NCBI RefSeq assembly: GCF_005491705.1
Contig: NZ_CP028092.1
Span: forward strand, 4,340,001-4,404,000
Length of the DNA stretch: 64,000 nt
Origin: Pontibacter sp. SGAir0037
GTDB taxonomy: Bacteria > Bacteroidota > Bacteroidia > Cytophagales > Hymenobacteraceae
Direction of reading: 5' to 3'
Shown here: positions 54,858-63,962 of the stretch, one piece after another
How the letters are laid out: every line of letters begins with the position of its first letter
Position numbering within the stretch: position 1 is the first letter of the stretch
Made by a program: the position numbers and the translations under genes
Notes under the pieces: model-generated
What the model saw: the letters and a program-made list of their open reading frames with translations, nothing else
Database searches by the model: none
What the model was told of the DNA's origin: nothing

Positions 54858-54880
54858 GTATAATGGGATAACCATGAGGA

Positions 54881-55744
54881 TTAGAAGTTCGGAGACAGCA
54901 GATACTTGCTGTAGAAGTCGTCAATTATTTTAACGGCTTCTGTGGCATCGTCTACAATGTGTACCAGGTCCAGGTCTTCCGGGCTGATGTTGCTTTCCAT
55001 TTTCAGCATCACATCTTCTACCCATTTAAACAAGCCTTCCCAGTAAGAACGGCCAACCAGCACAATTGGGAAGGCACCGATTTTCTTCGTCTGAATAAGT
55101 GTAATCGCTTCGAACAGCTCATCCAGTGTGCCAAAGCCGCCAGGCATTACAATAAAACCCTGTGCATACTTTACAAACATTACTTTGCGCACAAAGAAAT
55201 AATCGAAGTTAATGAGCTTATCAGAGTCAATGTAAATGTTGTTGAATTGCTCAAAAGGCAGCTGGATGTTCAAACCAACAGATTTACCGCCTTCGGAGTG
55301 CGCCCCTTTATTACCAGCCTCCATAATACCAGGCCCGCCGCCTGTAATAACACCATAACCATGGCGTACTAACTTAGCCGCAATCTCTTCGGCCATTACA
55401 TAATATTTGTGGGTGTTTTTAGTACGGGCAGAGCCAAATATAGAAACGCAGGGGCCAATTTTACCCAGTTTTTCAAATCCTTCCACAAACTCCGACATTA
55501 CTTTAAATATCTGCCAGGAGTCTGCTATTTTAATTTCATTCCAGTTCTTGTCTACAAACGCTTCGCGAATGCGTTTGTCTTCTTCAGAAGCTGGGGGAGC
55601 TGTTGTTTCGCCGCTTTCGCGCAGATCAGTTATAGATTTTGCTTTATTTTCGTTTACATCGGGCTGAACAATGGTTTTCCCGCTACCAGAGTTAAGCGAC
55701 TCATCGTTTAACTTGGTTTTGCTTGTCTTTCTAAGCTTCGTCAT
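54881..55744 (-). CDS. LOG-family (TIGR00730) nucleoside-5'-monophosphate phosphoribohydrolase
   Basis: A 287-residue Rossmann-fold enzyme. The family motifs GGGPGIMEAGNKGA and PGGFGTLDELFE are both complete; the Glu and Arg in them bind the substrate phosphate and ribose. The first 60 residues are a variable charged leader. Known members release free base (cytokinins in plants, nucleotide salvage or degradation in bacteria) from the monophosphate. The physiological substrate here is unknown. It is followed by a hairpin. Confidence 0.9.
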   Translation of the reverse strand: MTKLRKTSKTKLNDESLNSGSGKTIVQPDVNENKAKSITDLRESGETTAPPASEEDKRIREAFVDKNWNEIKIADSWQIFKVMSEFVEGFEKLGKIGPCVSIFGSARTKNTHKYYVMAEEIAAKLVRHGYGVITGGGPGIMEAGNKGAHSEGGKSVGLNIQLPFEQFNNIYIDSDKLINFDYFFVRKVMFVKYAQGFIVMPGGFGTLDELFEAITLIQTKKIGAFPIVLVGRSYWEGLFKWVEDVMLKMESNISPEDLDLVHIVDDATEAVKIIDDFYSKYLLSPNF

Positions 55745-55765
55745 AATTATTTCGTCATCATCTTT

Positions 55766-55780
55766 AGGGAGATACTCCCT
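55766..55780 (-). promoter_or_regulatory. Small hairpin in the leader of the LOG-family gene
   Basis: AGGGAG and CTCCCT form a 6-bp stem around ATA, starting 21 bp upstream of the ATG. It may be in the mRNA leader. No known riboswitch fold is recognised. Confidence 0.3.
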
Positions 55781-55887
55781 TTAGGCACTGCAGTTGCAGC
55801 ACCTTACATCATTAAAATATTAAATGTGTGGTAAATAGCTTGCGGTAGAGTGAGGGTGTTGCCGCAAGCGCCACGTTGTATGGTTTC

Positions 55888-57135
55888 CTATTTCGAACGG
55901 ATGGCTATTACCGGGTCTAAGTTAGAAGCAATAAAGGCCGGAATAATACCGGATAGCATACCTATCACCGCCGATACGCCAAGACCTAAGGTAATGTTGC
56001 CTAGGGAGAGCCCTACCTTCATCATATCCTGCGGAATGAGTGTGAGTAGAAACACCAGGAAAATGCCTATACCGCCACCTATCAGGCTGAGAAACACCGA
56101 CTCGAACAGGAACTGGAACAGGATAAAATAATTTTTAGCACCCAAAGATTTTTGTATACCGATAATGTTGGTTCGTTCTTTTACCGATACGAACATAATG
56201 TTGGCAATTCCGAAACCACCAACCAGAATAGCAAATCCACCTATTACCCAGCCTGCCAGGCCAACTACGGCAAAGAAACCCGATACCGCCTCTGCTGCCA
56301 TTTCAGGCCGGTTTATGGCAAAGCTATCATCATCACGGGGTTTAAGCCCGCGGGTCGTGCGCATCAGGCCCTTAATTTCATATTCCAGTTCCAGCAACCC
56401 AGGGTCGTTTTCGCGGCCCTTTACTACAATGGCCGAAGAAACACCTCTGGGGCCTGTAGCAAACATTTTACTAAAGGCGATATAAGGCACAATACCCATT
56501 TTGTCAAAGTCAGGTCCGCCAAACATACTTTCTCCCTGCTTTTCCATTAAACCGATTACAGTAAAGCGTTGGCCTGCTATTTTCAGGTTCTGACCTATGG
56601 GGTCCTGGCGAGGGAACAGTGTTTCGGCCACGTCGTTACCAATGATGATCACGTTTCGCCCTGCATCTACCTCCTGCGTTACAAAATACCTGCCGCGGTC
56701 TACAGGTACTTCCATGGCCTTGTTAAAGTCATACGAAACACCCATCAGATCTGCTCCGGTAAAACTGCTGTTCCCGTTTTTAAAGGTGTTGTTTCCGCGA
56801 TCTGCAAAAATGGCTACACCCGCATCCATGGTCAGGTTGCGGTCCAGCATTCTGAATTCATGCATGGTAGGTTCGGGCCGCTGAAAATATTTCCACCAGG
56901 CATACTCGCCACCAAATCCCCAGGGCCACTTCTGCACATAGAGTACGTTTTCACCTATAAAACTCATGCTGTCGCGCACATTACGTTCCAACGAATCTAC
57001 TAGAGTAAAAACAGAGATAATGGCAAAAATACCAATGGTAACTCCTAACAAAGACAGAATCGTACGGAGCAGGTTAGCCCGGAGGGCCTGCCATGCAAAA
57101 CGGAAACTTTCTATTATCAGGCGGAAGTAGATCAT
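55888..57135 (-). CDS. ABC transporter permease, MacB/FtsX type
   Basis: A 415-residue permease with an N-terminal helix (about 18-42), a large periplasmic domain (residues about 45-280) of the MacB-core type and three C-terminal helices of the FtsX domain. The opening LLRTILSLLGVTIGIFAIISV is typical. Such permeases pair with a separate ATPase and an adaptor to export peptides or lipoproteins; neither is adjacent here, so the partner is unclear. Confidence 0.88.
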   Translation of the reverse strand: MIYFRLIIESFRFAWQALRANLLRTILSLLGVTIGIFAIISVFTLVDSLERNVRDSMSFIGENVLYVQKWPWGFGGEYAWWKYFQRPEPTMHEFRMLDRNLTMDAGVAIFADRGNNTFKNGNSSFTGADLMGVSYDFNKAMEVPVDRGRYFVTQEVDAGRNVIIIGNDVAETLFPRQDPIGQNLKIAGQRFTVIGLMEKQGESMFGGPDFDKMGIVPYIAFSKMFATGPRGVSSAIVVKGRENDPGLLELEYEIKGLMRTTRGLKPRDDDSFAINRPEMAAEAVSGFFAVVGLAGWVIGGFAILVGGFGIANIMFVSVKERTNIIGIQKSLGAKNYFILFQFLFESVFLSLIGGGIGIFLVFLLTLIPQDMMKVGLSLGNITLGLGVSAVIGMLSGIIPAFIASNLDPVIAIRSK

Positions 57136-57191
57136 GATACAGATTTTATAAAGTAATTTGTTTAAAAGTAAGATTTTTCGGGCAAACTAAG

Positions 57192-57199
57192 TAAATTTG
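57192..57199 (+). promoter_or_regulatory. Possible -7 box upstream of queA
   Basis: TAAATTTG fits the -7 consensus completely, 105 bp before the queA ATG. No -33 box at the right spacing was found, so this is weak. Confidence 0.35.
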
Positions 57200-57304
57200 C
57201 GGTTCTATTTTTTATTTTGAAAATATAGCACCGGTTTAAATTACAAAAAAGCCTGTTCTTATCAAACGGAGTAGCAAAACGTTTAATACCGTAATATTAA
57301 ATAT

Positions 57305-58351
57305 ATGAAATTATCTGAATTTAAATTCGATCTTCCGGCCGATTTACTAGCCACGCACCCCACAGAAAATCGTGACGAGTCACGTATGATGGTGGTAAAC
57401 CGTGCAACTGGTAAAATTGAGCACAGGATTTTTAAAGATATTCTGGAGTACTTCGATGATGGTGACATTATGGTAGTGAATGATACTAAAGTATTTCCAG
57501 CCCGCCTTTACGGTAATAAAGAAAAGACTGGTGCCAAGATAGAAGTGTTCCTGCTGCGTGAGCTGAACAAGGATATTCACCTGTGGGATGTTTTAGTAGA
57601 TCCTGCCCGTAAGATTCGTGTTGGTAACAAGCTTTATTTTGGTGAGAGCGACCTGGTAGCCGAAGTAATAGACAACACAACCTCCCGTGGCCGTACCATT
57701 AAGTTTTTATTTGACGGCCCGGATGAAGAGTTCTATAAAACAATTAATGACCTGGGCGAAACACCGCTTCCAAAATACATCAAGCGCGAAGCAGAACCAG
57801 AAGACAGAGAGCGTTATCAGACAGTATATGCCAAAAATATTGGTGCTGTAGCTGCTCCGACTGCTGGTTTGCACTTCACAAAAGAGGTTTTAAAGCGCCT
57901 GGAGTTACAGGGCGTTGAGGTTGCACCTCTTACACTGCACGTGGGCTTAGGTACTTTCCGCCCGGTAGACGTAGAAGATCTGACCAAACACAAAATGGAT
58001 TCAGAAAACTTTATGGTACCTTCTGCCACAGCTGATATGGTAAACAAAGCACTTGATAACAAGAAGCGTGTTTGCTCTGTAGGTACTACTACCATGCGTG
58101 CACTGGAATCGTCTGTTTCAGCGAACAGCCGCCTGAAGCCAAACGAAGGATGGACCGACCGTTTTATCTTTCCTCCTTACGACTTCAAAATCGCAAACAG
58201 TCTGATCACGAATTTTCACATGCCTGAGTCTACGCTGCTGATGATGACAGCTGCTTTTGGAGGATATGAGCTGATTATGGAAGCGTATGAACTGGCTTTA
58301 AAAGAAAAGTATCGTTTCTTTAGCTACGGCGATGTCATGTTGATCATCTAA
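57305..58351 (+). CDS. queA: QueA, S-adenosylmethionine:tRNA ribosyltransferase-isomerase
   Basis: A 348-residue enzyme that transfers the ribosyl part of SAM to preQ1 in tRNA to make epoxyqueuosine. [13 protein letters not shown] at the start, [13 protein letters not shown] near residue 182, [11 protein letters not shown] and TTTMRALES are the family hallmarks. The length fits. It is divergent from the ABC permease gene and ends with a strong terminator. The rest of the queuosine pathway is not in this window. Confidence 0.96.
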   Translation: MKLSEFKFDLPADLLATHPTENRDESRMMVVNRATGKIEHRIFKDILEYFDDGDIMVVNDTKVFPARLYGNKEKTGAKIEVFLLRELNKDIHLWDVLVDPARKIRVGNKLYFGESDLVAEVIDNTTSRGRTIKFLFDGPDEEFYKTINDLGETPLPKYIKREAEPEDRERYQTVYAKNIGAVAAPTAGLHFTKEVLKRLELQGVEVAPLTLHVGLGTFRPVDVEDLTKHKMDSENFMVPSATADMVNKALDNKKRVCSVGTTTMRALESSVSANSRLKPNEGWTDRFIFPPYDFKIANSLITNFHMPESTLLMMTAAFGGYELIMEAYELALKEKYRFFSYGDVMLII

Positions 58352-58371
58352 CAGTTCAATTACTATAAATT

Positions 58372-58406
58372 AAAAATGCCCCTTCTTTTCCGGTTGGGGC
58401 ATTTTT
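58372..58406 (+). terminator. Intrinsic terminator after queA
   Basis: AAAAATGCCCC pairs with GGGGCATTTTT over 11 bp around a 13-nt loop. It begins 21 bp after the queA stop. Confidence 0.85.
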
Positions 58407-58491
58407 ATGTAATGCCTGTTTAAAGACACCAGAATCTGGAATTACGGTACAGGATAATTAACTATACTGTGCCGCTTAATAAAGCTTTTGC

Positions 58492-59184
58492 ATGAAAGAA
58501 AATCTACAGCAATATGCCATTATAGTTGCCGGGGGGACAGGCACGCGTATGCAGCGCGATATACCAAAGCAGTTTATCGAGGTTGCCGGTAAACCCATTC
58601 TGATGCACACGCTGGAACGATTTTATAGCTATAACCCCGACATTCGGTTAATTCTGGTGCTGCCGGAAGACCAGCAGGAGGTTTGGCGGGGCCTATGCCA
58701 GAAGCATCGGTTTAAGCTGTTCCATATAGTAGTAAAGGGAGGTGCTACCCGGTTTGATTCCGTAAAGAACGGCCTCGACCTGGTAAGCGGAGAGGCTATT
58801 GTGGCGGTGCACGATGGTGTAAGACCATTTGTGAGCAAAACTGTTATTGCAGAAGCCTTTTCTACAGCTGCAGTGTATGGAAATGCGATTGTGGCGGTAT
58901 CGCCCAAAGATTCCATCCGGGAGCTGCTCGCTGATGAGGAGCAGGCAAGCAAAGCTGTTCCACGTGTGAACTATAAACTGGTGCAAACGCCGCAATGCTT
59001 CAAAGCAAGTATACTCCGTAAAGCCTATGAGCAGGATTATCAGGCTGCTTTTACCGATGATGCCTCTGTGGTAGAGAGTATAGGTGAGAAGATTGTTTTA
59101 GTTGAAGGGAGCTATCAGAATATTAAGATTACAACGCCCGAAGATCTTTTATTGGCAGAAGTATTTGCGAAGGCAATATTATAG
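58492..59184 (+). CDS. ispD: IspD, 2-C-methyl-D-erythritol 4-phosphate cytidylyltransferase
   Basis: A 230-residue nucleotidyltransferase of the non-mevalonate isoprenoid pathway, which joins CTP to methylerythritol phosphate. The substrate loop AGGTGTRMQRDIPKQF (residues about 13-28) and the HDGVRPFV segment near residue 106 are diagnostic. The length is normal. Its last 6 bases overlap the convergent ABC ATPase gene, so no terminator separates them. Confidence 0.94.
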   Translation: MKENLQQYAIIVAGGTGTRMQRDIPKQFIEVAGKPILMHTLERFYSYNPDIRLILVLPEDQQEVWRGLCQKHRFKLFHIVVKGGATRFDSVKNGLDLVSGEAIVAVHDGVRPFVSKTVIAEAFSTAAVYGNAIVAVSPKDSIRELLADEEQASKAVPRVNYKLVQTPQCFKASILRKAYEQDYQAAFTDDASVVESIGEKIVLVEGSYQNIKITTPEDLLLAEVFAKAIL

Positions 59185-59901
59185 AGGTTGCCGGTGAGAC
59201 TCCAGGAATACCTGGTGTTTCATGACGTTTTCAGGTGTAATAGGCTCCAGGGCCGGAGCGGGTGCCGATAGATTTAGCAGGTATCCTTTCAGCGGCAGCA
59301 GGTTCAGGAGGTCATGTGTTATGCAGAGAATAGTCTTACCGTTTTGCTGCACCCAATCCTGTAAAAGGTTAAACACCCGCTTCTTATAATACACATCCAG
59401 TTGTTGCGTTGGCTCATCCAATAAACAAATCGATGCATCCTGTAGTGTAAGCTGAGCCAGCCAGATGAGTTGCTGCTCGCCACCGGATAAGGTGGTAAAA
59501 TCGTGCTCAATCAGATGCAGGAGCTCCAGCTTTTCCAGCACCTGGGCCGCTACAGCATAATCTTCTGAAGTATAATTTTCAAAAAAACGCTTTTTCCTGA
59601 AAAGCCCCATTACCACCAGGTCATGAACTTTGATCGGGAATGAGACTGAATTCTTTTGAGGCAGGTAGGAGAGGAGGCCTTGTATAGCAGGATTGGGAAT
59701 GGTTTTTAAATCCTGTTGCTGCGCACAGATATTCCCCTGGTAAGGCACCTGCTGCTGAAATGCCTTAAAAAAAGTGGTTTTGCCTGCCCCATTATGCCCT
59801 ATAATAGCTACAAAGGCAGGAGCTGCTATAGAAAATGAAAGGTTGCGGATAAGAACGCGCTGCTCATAACCCGCAACCAAATTATTTACTTCAACAATCA
59901 A
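59179..59901 (-). CDS. Orphan ABC transporter ATP-binding protein (metal/siderophore type)
   Basis: A 240-residue ABC ATPase. Walker A GHNGAGKTT is at about residues 36-44, the Q-loop LPQKNSVSFPIKVHDLV follows, the signature LSGGEQQ is near residue 139, and Walker B LLDEPTQ is near 160. The PIKVHDLVVMG stretch resembles ATPases of zinc, manganese or iron-siderophore uptake. No permease or binding protein is adjacent, so the substrate cannot be told. It overlaps ispD by 6 bases tail-to-tail. Confidence 0.85.
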   Translation of the reverse strand: MIVEVNNLVAGYEQRVLIRNLSFSIAAPAFVAIIGHNGAGKTTFFKAFQQQVPYQGNICAQQQDLKTIPNPAIQGLLSYLPQKNSVSFPIKVHDLVVMGLFRKKRFFENYTSEDYAVAAQVLEKLELLHLIEHDFTTLSGGEQQLIWLAQLTLQDASICLLDEPTQQLDVYYKKRVFNLLQDWVQQNGKTILCITHDLLNLLPLKGYLLNLSAPAPALEPITPENVMKHQVFLESHRQPL

Positions 59902-59909
59902 GTTCTAAT

Positions 59910-59980
59910 TAATTATGAATTACAAATTATGAATTATAAGTGGTTACCAAAGACCATTCATAATTCATTATTCATAATTA
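59910..59980. repeat. Imperfect inverted repeat built from AATTATGAAT units
   Basis: TAATTATGAAT-TACA-AATTATGAAT at 59910-59934 pairs with ATTCATAATT-CATT-ATTCATAATTA at 59956-59980: 21 of 25 bp. Each arm is itself two copies of AATTATGAAT. It lies between two minus-strand genes, 4 bp after the DUF2795 stop. Related AATTATGAAT at 46753-46762 follows rpoN. Confidence 0.7.
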
Positions 59981-59983
59981 GCA

Positions 59984-60205
59984 TTAGTACTCGTCTTCGT
60001 TAAACATGAAATCTTCCTTAGTAGGATAATCAGGCCAAATCTCTTCGATGTTTTCGTACGGCTGACCATCGTCTTCAAGTGCTTGCAGGTTCTCTACTAC
60101 TTCCATTGGCGCTCCAGAGCGGATGGAGTAATCAATAAGTTCATCTTTAGTAGCTGGCCAGGGTGCATCCTCCAGGTACGAAGCTAATTCCAATGTCCAA
60201 TACAT
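59984..60205 (-). CDS. DUF2795 small protein
   Basis: A 73-residue acidic, soluble protein. YLEDAPWPATKDELIDYSIRSGAP matches the DUF2795 pattern of a short helix-turn-helix-like fold (W-P-A-T-K-x-E-L). A Tyr/Pro-rich acidic tail follows. Function unknown; it is highly conserved in Bacteroidota. It has a canonical Shine-Dalgarno sequence, which is rare here, and a TACTTTTG -7-type box about 50 bp upstream on the minus strand, suggesting high expression. Confidence 0.85.
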   Translation of the reverse strand: MYWTLELASYLEDAPWPATKDELIDYSIRSGAPMEVVENLQALEDDGQPYENIEEIWPDYPTKEDFMFNEDEY

Positions 60206-60214
60206 AGTATGTTT

Positions 60215-60220
60215 CTCCTT
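60215..60220 (-). promoter_or_regulatory. Canonical Shine-Dalgarno of the DUF2795 gene
   Basis: The minus strand reads AAGGAG, 9 bp before the ATG. Most genes in this window have only an A-rich leader, so this fixes the start and implies strong translation. Confidence 0.7.
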
Positions 60221-60429
60221 AAAAATTTAATGCTTTTAAAAAATAGTTTGCAAAAGTATAAATAAAAACAAGAACAAAAATTTTTATCTAAAAAGAATTG
60301 CTTTTTTTATCCGTTTTTACCACACAACGCAAATAAAGCACAAATGTTCAAAAAGGAAACAAGTTTTTTGGCAAAGTTTTAAAGGCAGAATCGGCTATAG
60401 CTGCAAAGGAAATCAGGCAACGGGAAAAC

Positions 60430-60471
60430 ACAAAAAAGAGGCTCCAGCATTAGCTGGAGCCTCTTTTTTGT
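60430..60471 (-). terminator. Intrinsic terminator after the DUF349 gene
   Basis: A perfect 19-bp stem (60430-60448 with 60453-60471) around ATTA, with six As on one side and six Ts on the other. It is 22 bp after the DUF349 stop. Confidence 0.9.
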
Positions 60472-60492
60472 AAATTATGGTTTCGGTTTTAG

Positions 60493-61803
60493 TTATTTTA
60501 CAGTGCTTAACTGGCTTTGGAACATTTCAATTAACTGGTTCTTGGTGTTAATCTTCCTGTTATAGTTCCTGATTTTCCCCTGCAACATGTTACGGAACGA
60601 ATCGTTGCCCGGAGAGTCGCTCAACTTACCCAGGTTGGTTTCCAGTACTTCCAGTTCCTGCCTGTCTGATTTAATAAATTCTTTCAGGGCATTGATGCGG
60701 GCATTCAGGTTGTCTGTGGCACTTGGCTTTTCAGCGCTGTTCATCTGGCGCTTACGGATGTAGTGCTCCAGGCTGCTCATTTCAAATACTTTATCGCATG
60801 CTTTTATAAAGCGTTCCCAAACCGTATCAGAAACGGAAGGATGTACCGGCCCTACTTTCTTCCACTCAGCCTGTAGCTCTTTGGCGCGTTTTACGGCCTC
60901 TCCCAGTCCTTTTTGCTGCAGCAGCTTTTCTGCTTCATCCACCAGCTGCGTCTTTTTCTGAAGGTTAACTTCGTAGAAGGATTCCCGCGACTGCGTTTTC
61001 TCCCTGTTAATTTTTTGCTTCAGGCGTTCAAAAAAGTGGTTATGTGCTTTGCGGAATTCTGTCCAGAGCTTGTTGGTTGTGGCACGCGGAAGAGTGCCTC
61101 CTATATCTTTCCATTGGTTCTGCAGCTCTTTTAGCTTAGCAGTTGTATTTTCCCAATCCTCAGAGTTTTGTAAGCCGATAGATTTGTTGATGAGGTCTCT
61201 GTACCTTTCATAGGTACGGTTCTGCATCTGTTTTTTGTCTTCGAAGAAGTTTTTCTTGCGTTCGAAGAACCCTTCCAGCGCATTTTTAAAGCGCTCCTCA
61301 ATCTCATCGGTCAGCTCTTTTTCTACAGGACCTGTTTTGATCCAGGTGGCGCGGAGTTCTTTCATCTTATCTGATGTTTCTTTCCACTCAATGCTTTCCT
61401 GCAGCGCCTCAGCTTCTTGTATAAGACCTATCTTAATAGAAAGATTTTTTTCCCTGTTCTGCTTAATAGTATCGTTTATGTCTTCTTCAGCCTTACTTAG
61501 GGTGTGGTATATTTCTTCAAAATTGCCCAATGCATCATAGTTGCCCACCTGTTCTTTCATGTGAAGCACCTTCATCAGAAAAGAGCCTTTGTTTTCGGAG
61601 CTTGAAATGCGTTCCAGAAGGCCATTTACTTTCTCCTGAAACATTTCGTATCGCTTGGCAAAATACAGCAGTGAGTCATCTTCTGATTCTTTCACTTCGC
61701 CAACCTTGCGGGCCGGGTAGTTCATGAACGCTTTTAGCCACACCTGCTGGTCCTGAATAAAGCCGTATTGTTTAGCTTCTTTCAATAGGTCGTTGTTTTC
61801 CAT
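60493..61803 (-). CDS. DUF349 coiled-coil protein
   Basis: A 436-residue, entirely helical and charged protein. It contains about four DUF349 repeats of roughly 70 residues, each with a W-K-(x)n-GP/GG-P pattern: KELRATWIKTGPVEKE, KELQNQWKDIGGTLPR, KELQAEWKKVGPVHPS. A C-terminal helical segment follows (NLNARINALKEFIKSDRQ). DUF349 repeats bind DNA or other partners in some proteins, but no function can be assigned here. It is transcribed alone and ends with a strong hairpin. Confidence 0.9.
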   Translation of the reverse strand: MENNDLLKEAKQYGFIQDQQVWLKAFMNYPARKVGEVKESEDDSLLYFAKRYEMFQEKVNGLLERISSSENKGSFLMKVLHMKEQVGNYDALGNFEEIYHTLSKAEEDINDTIKQNREKNLSIKIGLIQEAEALQESIEWKETSDKMKELRATWIKTGPVEKELTDEIEERFKNALEGFFERKKNFFEDKKQMQNRTYERYRDLINKSIGLQNSEDWENTTAKLKELQNQWKDIGGTLPRATTNKLWTEFRKAHNHFFERLKQKINREKTQSRESFYEVNLQKKTQLVDEAEKLLQQKGLGEAVKRAKELQAEWKKVGPVHPSVSDTVWERFIKACDKVFEMSSLEHYIRKRQMNSAEKPSATDNLNARINALKEFIKSDRQELEVLETNLGKLSDSPGNDSFRNMLQGKIRNYNRKINTKNQLIEMFQSQLSTVK

Positions 61804-62155
61804 TTAAGGATAGGGTTATACTTGGAAAATATATAAATAAGGCAGCGAAATATACTAACCTAAACATACGCAATATATGTGGCTGCGTTTGCCGCCTCTC
61901 CTGCTTTCAGAAAAACAAAGGTGGTAAAACAGCTAATATAAGTTGGTGCAGAGGTAAGTGGCCGTTTGCCTTACTTAAATAGATTTTACAAGTTTAAGTA
62001 TTTCATCGCAATATTATAAAGGTTAAATGCATGAATTTTTCCGATATTTGTAATTCTTTTCCGAAGTTGAAATAAAAGCTAAAACTTAAACAGCGGGGGC
62101 ATACTAAATTGGCAAATCGGGTTTAAGAGTAATTGCTGTAACAGATAAATACAAT
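61804..62155. other. AT-rich divergent promoter region, DUF349 gene and ettA
   Basis: 352 bp with no gene. It must carry promoters for the divergent DUF349 and ettA genes. A GATATTTG (62042-62049) is one base from the -7 consensus. No stable hairpin or RNA gene was recognised. Confidence 0.4.
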
Positions 62156-63826
62156 ATGAGCAACGAAACAATTATTTTCTCCATGGCTGGGGTAAGCAAG
62201 ATTTACCCGCCAAAGAAACAAGTACTTAAAAACATTTACCTCTCCTTTTTCTACGGTGCCAAAATAGGCGTGCTGGGTCTTAACGGTTCCGGTAAGTCCA
62301 GCTTGTTAAAAATTATTGCTGGTGTAGACAAAGAAATTCAGGGTGAAGTGGTATGGTCGCCAGGTTACTCGGTTGGCTACCTGGAGCAGGAGCCGCAGCT
62401 TGACCCCTCCAAAACAGTGCGCGAGGTGGTGGAAGAAGGTGTAGCGGAGGTAGTGGGCCTGCTGCGTGAGTTCGACGAAATTAACATGAAGTTCGGCGAG
62501 GAAATGACTGATGATGAGATGAATAAGCTTATCGAGCGCCAGGGCGAGGTACAGGAACGCCTGGACCAGCTGAATGCCTGGGAACTGGACAACCGCCTGG
62601 AGCGTGCCATGGATGCGCTGCGTACACCGCCAGAAGATGCCCTTATCGGTAACCTATCGGGTGGAGAGAAGCGCCGGGTAGCCCTTTGCCGCCTGCTGTT
62701 GCAGGAGCCGGATGTATTGCTGCTCGACGAACCTACCAACCACCTGGATGCAGAGTCGGTAGACTGGCTGGAGCAGCACTTGCAGCAGTATAAGGGTACC
62801 GTAATTGCCGTTACCCACGACCGTTACTTCCTCGACAATGTAGCTGGCTGGATTCTGGAGCTGGATCGTGGCGAAGGTATTCCGTGGAAAGGGAACTATA
62901 GCAGCTGGCTGGAGCAGAAAGCAAGCCGCCTTGCCCAGGAGGAGAAAAGTGAAAGCAAGCGCCAGAAAACGTTGCAGCGTGAGCTGGAGTGGGTGCGCAT
63001 GGCTCCCAAAGCCCGTCAGGCAAAGTCAAAAGCCCGTATCAGCCAATACGATAAGCTGGCTGGCGAAGAGGCTAAGAACAAAGAAGAGAAGCTGGAGCTG
63101 TTTATTCCTGACGGACCTCGTTTAGGTGCGCAGGTAATAGAAGTAAACAGCGTAAGCAAAGCCTATGGCGATAAACTGTTGTTCGAGAACCTGAGCTTTG
63201 CTTTGCCACAAGGTGGTATTGTAGGTATTATCGGGCCGAACGGTGCCGGTAAAACTACGCTGTTTAAGCTGATAACTGGCCAGGAGAAACCAGATGCCGG
63301 CGATTTTACAGTGGGTTCTACAGTGCAGATTTCTTATGTAGACCAGGAGCACGCACAATTGGATGGCAATAAATCTGTATTCGAGGTTATTTCCGGCGGT
63401 ACAGAACACATGATCATGGCTGGCCGCCAGATTGTTTCCCGTGCCTACGTAAGCAAATTCAACTTCTCGGGCGGAGACCAGGAAAAGAAAGTAGAGAAGC
63501 TATCGGGAGGTGAGCGTAACCGTGTGCACCTGGCCATGACGCTGAAAGAAGGCGGTAACCTGTTGCTGCTCGATGAACCTACCAACGACCTGGACGTTAA
63601 CGCCATCCGGGCCCTGGAGGATGCATTGGAGAATTTTGCGGGCTGTGCCGTAATTATCTCTCACGATCGCTGGTTCCTGGATCGTATCTGTACGCACATC
63701 CTCGCTTTTGAGGGCGATTCGCAGGTGTACTGGTTCGAGGGGAATTACTCAGAATACGAAGAGAATAAGAAGAAACGTATGGGTGATGCCGAACCAAAAC
63801 GTATCCGTTATAAGAAACTGGTATAA
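62156..63826 (+). CDS. ettA: EttA, energy-dependent translational throttle (ABC-F)
   Basis: A 556-residue ABC-F ATPase that binds the ribosomal E site and gates the first steps of elongation with the ATP/ADP ratio. There are two ABC domains with Walker A GLNGSGKSS and GPNGAGKTT, signatures LSGGEKRR and LSGGERNR, and Walker B motifs LLLDEPTNHLD and LLLDEPTNDLD. The linker with KSKARISQYDKL sits between them. Length and order match EttA. No membrane domain is present, as is usual for ABC-F. Confidence 0.96.
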   Translation: MSNETIIFSMAGVSKIYPPKKQVLKNIYLSFFYGAKIGVLGLNGSGKSSLLKIIAGVDKEIQGEVVWSPGYSVGYLEQEPQLDPSKTVREVVEEGVAEVVGLLREFDEINMKFGEEMTDDEMNKLIERQGEVQERLDQLNAWELDNRLERAMDALRTPPEDALIGNLSGGEKRRVALCRLLLQEPDVLLLDEPTNHLDAESVDWLEQHLQQYKGTVIAVTHDRYFLDNVAGWILELDRGEGIPWKGNYSSWLEQKASRLAQEEKSESKRQKTLQRELEWVRMAPKARQAKSKARISQYDKLAGEEAKNKEEKLELFIPDGPRLGAQVIEVNSVSKAYGDKLLFENLSFALPQGGIVGIIGPNGAGKTTLFKLITGQEKPDAGDFTVGSTVQISYVDQEHAQLDGNKSVFEVISGGTEHMIMAGRQIVSRAYVSKFNFSGGDQEKKVEKLSGGERNRVHLAMTLKEGGNLLLLDEPTNDLDVNAIRALEDALENFAGCAVIISHDRWFLDRICTHILAFEGDSQVYWFEGNYSEYEENKKKRMGDAEPKRIRYKKLV

Positions 63827-63916
63827 ATAGAGGCAAGATATTAGACTCAGGACACAAGATTTTTTAGGTCATTTACTTCAGTTCCTGTAGTTCACTTGTG
63901 TAAAGCTTTTGATAGA

Positions 63917-63962
63917 AAACAAAAAGTTCCCCGAAGCAGCAGCTCCAGGGAACTTTTTGTTT
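63917..63962 (+). terminator. Hairpin terminator downstream of ettA
   Basis: AAACAAAAAGTTCCC pairs perfectly with GGGAACTTTTTGTTT (15 bp, 16-nt loop). It lies 90 bp after the ettA stop and may also serve a gene beyond the window. Nothing else was seen in 63827-64000. Confidence 0.8.
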
